From positions 1 to 19,068 of the forward strand of contig DFFG01000008.1 in NCBI GenBank assembly GCA_002368795.1: DNA of 19,068 bases, read 5' to 3'. Numbering within the stretch: position 1 is the stretch's first letter; each line of letters begins with the position of its first letter. Under the pieces are notes generated by a model that was not told the origin of the DNA, did no database searches, and saw only the letters and a list, made by a program, of their open reading frames with translations. The DNA comes from Eubacterium sp. UBA3782 (GTDB lineage Bacteria; Bacillota; Clostridia; Lachnospirales; Lachnospiraceae). Below are positions 13,707-19,068 of the stretch, in pieces. A program made the translations under genes and the position numbers.

Positions 13707-16448
13707 ATGTTAGCAATATATGATCTTACAGTTGAGCAGAAAACAGCACCCATCGGTCTGGACGAGAAGTATCCCGCTTTTTCCTGGAAGCTGAAGAGCG
13801 ATCGAAACAATGTGCTCCAGGAGAGCTACCGGCTGACGGTTTCGGATGAGAAGGAAACCGTCTGGGACAGCGGTATTGTGAAAAGCAGGCAGAGCAGTTT
13901 TGTTCTCTATGCCGGCCCTGCCCTGAAGGCAAGGACCGGCTATGTCTGGACGGTGGAGGTCTCCGACGGCACAGAGATGGCGCGGGCAGAAAGCTGCTTT
14001 GAGACGGGCCTTCTGGACGGCCATATCTTTGAAGGACATGCCGAGTGGATCACCCATCCCCTTCCGGCAGAGGAAGCGGCAAGCCCCATATTTACCCGGA
14101 TCTTCTGCGTGGATAAGCTGGTAAAACGCGCAAGGCTTTATGCCACGGCGCTGGGCCTGTACGAGGCGGAGCTCAATGGAAAGAAGCTTGGCGATGACTT
14201 TTTTGCCCCCGGCTGGACCAATTACCACAAGCGGCTCCAGTACCAGACGTATCCGGCAGAGCTGGCGTTTGGCGTAAACGAGCTTAAAGTTACCCTGGGC
14301 AAGGGCTGGTACTGCGGGCCGCTCGGCTTTGATCCGCAGCCCAACAACTACGCGGACCGGACGGCGCTGCTGGCACAGCTTGTCATTGACTATGCCGATG
14401 GCAGCTGCGAGGTGATCGGCACCAACGAGACCTGGCAGGTCTCCACCGGAACGATCCGCTCCTCCGAGCTTTACAACGGCGAAGTGCAGGATACCACGGC
14501 CGGGGAGCAGCTGCTTGGCATGGCAGGACGCTATGAGCATGGATATGACATGCTGACCGGGCAGGAAAACGAGCCGGTGCGCTGTCTGATGAAACTGAGC
14601 GCGGAGAAGTCCTTTGTCACACCGCGCGGCGAGCTGGTCTATGACTTTGGACAGAACCTGACGGGCTGGACGGAGGTGCAGATCCGCGGAAATGCCGGCC
14701 AGACTCTTATCCTGCATCATGCGGAGAGCCTGGACGAGAATGGAAACTTCTACACCGGAAACCTGAGCTTTGCCCAGGCGGCGGATACCTTTATCCTGAA
14801 CGGCGAGGCCCAGACCCTGCGGCCGCATTTTACCTTCCACGGTTTCCGCTACCTTTGGGTCGAGGGGCTTCTGGAGGGACAGGAGGCGGTCTTTACTGCC
14901 TGCCATCTGTCCACGGACCTGCGGCAGACCGGCACATTTACCTGCTCCAATGAGCTGGTAAACCGCCTGCAGCAGAACATTCAGTGGAGCCAGCGGGACA
15001 ACTATCTGGACGTGCCCACCGACTGCCCCCAGCGGAGCGAGCGTCTGGGATGGACCGGCGACGCCACTGCCTACAGCCCCACGGCAGCTTTCAACGAAAA
15101 TATCCTGCCCTTTATGAAAAAATGGCTCCGGGATCTGTATTCCGAGCAGAATCCGGAGATCGGCATGCCTCAGGTGGTGCCCAATATCATGGGCGTCGGC
15201 CAGTCAGGCGCGGCCTTCTGGGGCGATGTGGCCACGGTGCTGCCCTGGACGCTGTACCAGGCCTACGGCGATGTGCGGGTGCTGGCAGAGCAGTTCGACA
15301 GCATGAAGATCTGGGTGGATTTCATCACCGGGCAGTGCGGGGAAAACGGGCTCTGGCAGACGGGCTTCCAGTACGGCGACTGGCTGGGACTGGATGCGGA
15401 GGTAAATGGGCTCAATGAGCCCAGAAAAGGCGCGACGGAGGATTATTTTGCCGCCAACGCCTGCTATCTCTGGAGCCTGCAGATCGTGGCCGATACAGCA
15501 GCACTGCTGGGCAAAAAAGAAGAGGAGGAAAAATACCGCACCCTCCGCGAGCAGGTGCTTGCCGCCTTCCGTGCCGAATATGTGACCGCTTCCGGGCGTC
15601 TGGTCTGCGAGACCCAGACCGCCATGGTGCTGGCGCTGCACTTAGGACTGGTGGAAGAAAAACACAGAGAGCGCATTGCCTCCATGCTCCGAACCAACAT
15701 CGACGCCCACAAGACCCATCTGGTCACGGGCTTTATCGGGACACCCTACGCCTGCCTGGTGCTGAGCGAAAACGGCATGCACGAACTGGCGGGCAAGCTC
15801 CTGCTGCAGGAGCAGAACCCCAGCTGGCTCTATGAAGTCAAAATGGGAGCCACGACCATCTGGGAGCGCTGGGATTCCATCCTGCCGGACGGCAGCTTCA
15901 ACCCCGCAAACATGAACTCCCTCAACCACTACGCCTACGGCTCCATCGGAAACTGGCTGTACACAAAGCTCGCCGGCCTGGAAATCCTCGAGCCCGGCTA
16001 TCGGAAATTCTCCATCAGGCCGCAGTTCATCTGCGGCATCGAATGGGTAAAGCTCGCCTATGACAGCATATACGGACCGATCCGGGTAGAGTGGAGCTGC
16101 CAGAACAAAACCATCCGCGTAGAGGTCGAAGTCCCGGCCAACACCACCGCCGTGCTGACCCTCCCCGAAAAAGACGAGATGGTCGAGCTCGGCAGCGGTG
16201 TCTACCAGTACGAATACCCAACAGAAACCGATCTGCACCTGGCACGCTACAGCATGGAAATGCCCCTGCGCGTACTGATGGAGCACCCGCTCGGAAAAAG
16301 TATGCTGGCCCAGTACGCTCCGGAAATGGCCGAAAACCGGATGCTGGAATACGTCATAGACCAGCCCATCACCGCACTCCTGGCCTACGCGCCCCAGATC
16401 CAGCCCCTCTTCGAAGGGATCATCGGCGCCATGAACGCAGCAGAATGA
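13707..16448 (+). CDS. GH78 alpha-L-rhamnosidase, 913 aa (second copy)
   Basis: The domain order is the same as in the first copy: N-terminal beta domains (YPAFSWKLKSDRNNVLQESY, ARLYATALGLYEAELNGKKL), a sandwich (ELVYDFGQNLTGWTEVQI) and an (alpha/alpha)6 barrel. Catalytic motifs are TDCPQRSERLGWTGD, with Asp439, Glu445 and Asp452, and GATTIWERWDS, with Glu720. The active-site loop is one residue longer than in the first copy, matching the common DCPQRDER form with Ser in place of the Asp. A C-terminal helical tail (about 842-913) has no counterpart in the first copy. No signal peptide is present. The start has AAGGAG (13695-13700) 6 nt upstream. GH5 follows after 47 nt, so the two are probably cotranscribed. 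Confidence 0.93.
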   Translation: MLAIYDLTVEQKTAPIGLDEKYPAFSWKLKSDRNNVLQESYRLTVSDEKETVWDSGIVKSRQSSFVLYAGPALKARTGYVWTVEVSDGTEMARAESCFETGLLDGHIFEGHAEWITHPLPAEEAASPIFTRIFCVDKLVKRARLYATALGLYEAELNGKKLGDDFFAPGWTNYHKRLQYQTYPAELAFGVNELKVTLGKGWYCGPLGFDPQPNNYADRTALLAQLVIDYADGSCEVIGTNETWQVSTGTIRSSELYNGEVQDTTAGEQLLGMAGRYEHGYDMLTGQENEPVRCLMKLSAEKSFVTPRGELVYDFGQNLTGWTEVQIRGNAGQTLILHHAESLDENGNFYTGNLSFAQAADTFILNGEAQTLRPHFTFHGFRYLWVEGLLEGQEAVFTACHLSTDLRQTGTFTCSNELVNRLQQNIQWSQRDNYLDVPTDCPQRSERLGWTGDATAYSPTAAFNENILPFMKKWLRDLYSEQNPEIGMPQVVPNIMGVGQSGAAFWGDVATVLPWTLYQAYGDVRVLAEQFDSMKIWVDFITGQCGENGLWQTGFQYGDWLGLDAEVNGLNEPRKGATEDYFAANACYLWSLQIVADTAALLGKKEEEEKYRTLREQVLAAFRAEYVTASGRLVCETQTAMVLALHLGLVEEKHRERIASMLRTNIDAHKTHLVTGFIGTPYACLVLSENGMHELAGKLLLQEQNPSWLYEVKMGATTIWERWDSILPDGSFNPANMNSLNHYAYGSIGNWLYTKLAGLEILEPGYRKFSIRPQFICGIEWVKLAYDSIYGPIRVEWSCQNKTIRVEVEVPANTTAVLTLPEKDEMVELGSGVYQYEYPTETDLHLARYSMEMPLRVLMEHPLGKSMLAQYAPEMAENRMLEYVIDQPITALLAYAPQIQPLFEGIIGAMNAAE

Positions 16449-16495
16449 CAGCCCCTTATCTTGTAAAGAGAATAAAAAACAGGGAGGAATATAGG

Positions 16496-17890
16496 ATGGT
16501 ATTGATTAAGGGAGAGCGATTTGTGTATCATGATGGAAGAGAAGTTTTGTTCAACGGTATTAATATGGTCTGTAAGGATCCCGGACAGGGTTATCTTTTT
16601 CCCGATCCGGAGCCTGTATTCCGCCGCTTCCGGGAACAGGGCTTTAACCTGATCCGTCTTGGCATTTTCTGGGATGGCGTGGAGCCGCAGCCGGGCGTAT
16701 ATGATAAAGCGTACCTTGCGCGCGTCAGGGACGTGGTCGAGCTTGCCTGGAGCTATGGACTGCACACCATGCTGGACATGCATCAGGATCTTTTTTCCAT
16801 CAAATGGGAGGATGGCGCGCCGCTCTGGGCTACGTTGGATGAGGGGAAGCCCCATCCGGAAAACTGCACGATGTGGTATGATGCGTACCTGCAGAGTGAT
16901 GCGATCAATTGTGCAGCGGATAATTTCTGGAAAAACGCACCTGCCGCTGATGGCAGAGGCCTGCTGGATCATTACGAAGCCATGTGGGAGATGCTGGCAG
17001 AGTACTTCGATCCCTGTGAAGGCCTGATCGGCTTTGAGCCGATGAATGAACCTTTTATGGGCAGTCTTGCCCGGGCGGCGTTTGGCGAAGCGACGGTTCA
17101 GACCGCAGCCCGTTTTGCAGACTATGATCCTGCGAATCCCCTGGCGATGAGTGCTGAGCAGGCAGCTTTTTATATGGGTATCGTGTCGGAAAAGCTGGTG
17201 GAGTTTGACCGCAATACGCTGATGCCGTTCTACCGGCGCATGCAGAAGGCAGTGGAGCGCACATCGAAAAAGCCGCTGATCACGGGAGGCAACATCTATT
17301 CCAGCAGCACGATTCCTACCGGGATCGGGCGCCTGGATGACAGAGGGAACCAGATCTTCGCACCCCACGGCTATGACGCGGTTGTGGATTCCGACCGCTA
17401 TGAATCCTTCAACAAGGCCAACGTGGAGGCGCTGTTTGCCGACAAGCGCCACAGCCAGAAGGAGCTTGGGCTTCCGATGATCGTCGGAGAATGGGGCGCC
17501 TTCCCATCCAAGTCCTTCACAAACGACCTGATCCGTCACATGAACGGAATTCTGGAGCAGTACCTCTGGAGTTCCACCTATTGGCAGTGGATGCCCGGCA
17601 TGGAGAACGACGAAAACTACTCCGCACTGAGCCGCGCCTACCCAATGATTACTGCAGGTGAGCTGCATGCCTATCATTATGATGCAGCAGAAAAAAAGAT
17701 GACCCTCACCTATACGGCAGAGGAAAATGGTGTCACCGACATCTATTGTCCATTCCTTCCGGAGCGGATGGAAGGCAGCATGCCCATCCGCCACACCATA
17801 GAAAAGCTGTCGGCGGAAAGCTGTATTGTCCGGATCTGGGCCGAAGCAGCCGGAGAACTCTCCGTCACGATCGCGCGGAGTTTACAGTAA
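16496..17890 (+). CDS. GH5 family glycoside hydrolase, endoglycoceramidase-like, 464 aa
   Basis: This is a retaining TIM-barrel hydrolase. Motifs in order are FNGINMVCKDPGQGY, FNLIRLGIFWDGVEPQPGVY, LDMHQDLFS, the acid/base FEPMNEPF (Glu185) and the nucleophile VGEWGAF (Glu332). WDGVEPQPG together with LDMHQD is characteristic of the endoglycoceramidase-related branch of GH5 rather than cellulases. A C-terminal beta domain follows from about residue 375. There is no signal peptide, so a small imported substrate fits better than a glycolipid or polymer. The start at 16496 has GGGAGG just upstream, and the longer in-frame reading back to 16091 lies inside GH78. By position it may cleave the glucoside or disaccharide left after rhamnose removal. 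The exact specificity cannot be read from the sequence. Confidence 0.87.
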   Translation: MVLIKGERFVYHDGREVLFNGINMVCKDPGQGYLFPDPEPVFRRFREQGFNLIRLGIFWDGVEPQPGVYDKAYLARVRDVVELAWSYGLHTMLDMHQDLFSIKWEDGAPLWATLDEGKPHPENCTMWYDAYLQSDAINCAADNFWKNAPAADGRGLLDHYEAMWEMLAEYFDPCEGLIGFEPMNEPFMGSLARAAFGEATVQTAARFADYDPANPLAMSAEQAAFYMGIVSEKLVEFDRNTLMPFYRRMQKAVERTSKKPLITGGNIYSSSTIPTGIGRLDDRGNQIFAPHGYDAVVDSDRYESFNKANVEALFADKRHSQKELGLPMIVGEWGAFPSKSFTNDLIRHMNGILEQYLWSSTYWQWMPGMENDENYSALSRAYPMITAGELHAYHYDAAEKKMTLTYTAEENGVTDIYCPFLPERMEGSMPIRHTIEKLSAESCIVRIWAEAAGELSVTIARSLQ

Positions 17891-18052
17891 GTACTTAAAA
17901 AAGCACCATGCAGTAAGAGTTATTAAGTTAACTTCGTGCAGGAAAAAGCCTGCAGTAAGAATCTTAGGCTTCCCCTTTCGGGGAAGACTTCACAGTAAAA
18001 CTTTGAGGGAAAACCCTTATAGGAAAATCTTACAGGATAAAGGAGAAAATGT
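17889..18052. other. Palindrome-rich leader between GH5 and GH94 genes
   Basis: Palindromes follow one another through this 164-bp stretch. They are AAGTACTT (17889-17896), AAGTTAACTT (17925-17934), TGCAGG-AAAAAG-CCTGCA (17937-17954), CTTCCCC-TTTC-GGGGAAG (17969-17986) and AGGG-AAAA-CCCT (18006-18017). The motif CAGTAA recurs at 17885, 17911, 17953 and 17993. No T-tract follows any hairpin, so these are not standard terminators. Confidence 0.6.
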
Positions 18053-19068
18053 ATGAAGTACGGTTTTTTTGATGATGTCAGCCGGGAATATGTCATCACA
18101 ACTCCGGAGACGCCCCTGCCCTGGATCAATTATCTGGGCAATAAGGACTTTTTTTCTCTGATCTCCAACACCTGCGGCGGCTATGCCTTTTACAAGGACG
18201 CCAAGCTGCTGCGGCTGACCCGCTATCGCTACAACACCGTGCCGCTGGATTCAAACGGCCTGTATTTCTACATCAAGGACGGCGATACGGTTTGGAATCC
18301 GGGCTGGCAGCCTACCCGCACGCCGCTTGACCGGTATGAGTGCCGTCACGGGCTTGGTTATACCCGCATTTCGGGAGAAAAAAACAAGCTCCGTGCCGAT
18401 CTGCTTTGTTTTGTCCCCCTCGAGGATACCTGTGAGATCCTCCAGCTGCGGCTGACGAACGATTCTGACAGCACAAAGCAGTTTAGCCTTTTTTCTTATG
18501 TGGAGTTTTGCCTCTGGAATGCGCTCGATGACATGACCAACTTCCAGCGCAACCTTTCCACCGGCGAGGTGGAGGTGGAGGGTTCCTGCATCTACCATAA
18601 GACCGAGTATCGGGAGCGCCGCAATCACTATGCCTTCTATGCCGTAAACGCACCGGTCGATGGATTCGACACCAGCCGGGAGGCATTTCTTGGGGTATAC
18701 AATGGTCCGGACCGGCCCGCCGCCGTGACGGCAGGAAAGTGCACCAACTCGGTTGCCAGCGGCTGGTATCCGGTCGCTTCCCATCAGATCGATCTTACCC
18801 TTGCGCCGGGAGAGAGCAGAAGCTTTGTGTTTGTCCTTGGCTACTGTGAGAACCCGGAGGATGAAAAATGGGAGCGCCCCGGTATTATCAACAAAGCACC
18901 GGCAAACGAGCTGAGAGCCCGCTATCAGACCGACGCAGATGCCGAGGCCGCTCTGGCGGCGCTGAAGGCCTACTGGACAGAGCTTCTTGGCGGCTATCAG
19001 GTAAAATCCTCCGATGAGCGGCTGGACCGCATGGTAAATATCTGGAACCAGTACCAGTGCATGGTGAC
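18053..19068 (+). CDS. GH94 cellobiose phosphorylase-like enzyme, N-terminal 338 codons, cut by the window end
   Basis: GH94 enzymes cleave beta-glucosyl disaccharides with phosphate, giving alpha-glucose 1-phosphate and a free sugar. The visible N-terminal region matches the cellobiose phosphorylase type closely: MKYGFFDDVSREYVITTPET, PLPWINYLGNKDFFSLISNT, GGYAFYKDAKLLRLTRYRYN, GDTVWNPGWQPT, the RYECRHGLGYTRISGEKN segment, FCLWNALDDMTNFQRNLSTG and WNQYQCMV at the edge. The catalytic barrel with the general-acid Asp lies outside the window. AAAGGAG ends about 7 nt before the ATG at 18053. Being on the same strand after GH5, it probably belongs to the same operon and handles a disaccharide released in the cytoplasm. 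Cellobiose is the best guess from similarity; a related beta-disaccharide is possible. Confidence 0.92.
   Translation, partial: MKYGFFDDVSREYVITTPETPLPWINYLGNKDFFSLISNTCGGYAFYKDAKLLRLTRYRYNTVPLDSNGLYFYIKDGDTVWNPGWQPTRTPLDRYECRHGLGYTRISGEKNKLRADLLCFVPLEDTCEILQLRLTNDSDSTKQFSLFSYVEFCLWNALDDMTNFQRNLSTGEVEVEGSCIYHKTEYRERRNHYAFYAVNAPVDGFDTSREAFLGVYNGPDRPAAVTAGKCTNSVASGWYPVASHQIDLTLAPGESRSFVFVLGYCENPEDEKWERPGIINKAPANELRARYQTDADAEAALAALKAYWTELLGGYQVKSSDERLDRMVNIWNQYQCMV

Noticed and set aside
13710..14906. Minus-strand open frame of 398 codons opposite the second GH78
   Set aside because: It is a shadow of the GH78 coding sequence with no recognisable motif.
16385..17794. Minus-strand open frame of 469 codons opposite GH5
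   Set aside because: It shows the composition of an antisense shadow, while the plus strand encodes a complete GH5 with both catalytic glutamates.

Overview
The window looks like chromosomal DNA from an anaerobic Firmicute of class Clostridia, most plausibly a gut Lachnospiraceae. The reasons are strong GGAGG ribosome-binding sites, a Firmicutes-type topoisomerase III, a GPH sugar symporter, and several cytoplasmic glycoside hydrolases and phosphorylases under AraC-type regulators. Genus cannot be settled from sequence alone. I ran no database search; all family names come from recognising motifs in the translations.

Left part (1-5800). A minus-strand gene of unknown function has a near-consensus promoter. 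Next come a 57-aa membrane protein, a possible VanZ-like remnant, a GNAT acetyltransferase with an N-terminal Sm/SH3-like domain, and a DNA-3-methyladenine glycosylase I. An inverted pair of REP-like repeats and an intrinsic terminator separate these from topoisomerase III, whose long C-terminal extension carries a duplicated small domain. After it lies a 49-aa ORF that I read as an in-frame deletion remnant joining the start of azlC to the end of azlD.

Middle part (5800-10440). A minus-strand AraC regulator is divergent from a GH78 alpha-L-rhamnosidase. A nitroreductase-family flavoprotein follows. A 185-bp terminal-inverted-repeat element fills the gap to the next, convergent gene.

Right part (10440-19068). 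A second AraC-type regulator is divergent from a GPH-family symporter. Downstream on the same strand come a second GH78, a GH5 enzyme of the endoglycoceramidase-like type, and the start of a GH94 cellobiose-phosphorylase-like gene that runs off the window. None of the enzymes has a signal peptide. The inferred scheme is uptake of intact small rhamnose-containing glycosides, followed by cytoplasmic removal of rhamnose, cleavage of the remaining beta-glucoside and phosphorolysis of the released disaccharide. The true substrate is unknown, and no rhamnose-catabolic genes are visible.

The intergenic DNA is unusually rich in structure. It holds a dispersed REP-like family (core AACCGTCCCATTTGTC), two diverged copies of a structured element with compensatory changes in its basal stem, a seven-unit 20-bp tandem array built on alternating 8-bp palindromes, and a palindrome-rich leader before the GH94 gene. 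The paired structured element and the alternating palindrome array are the best candidates for something undescribed.
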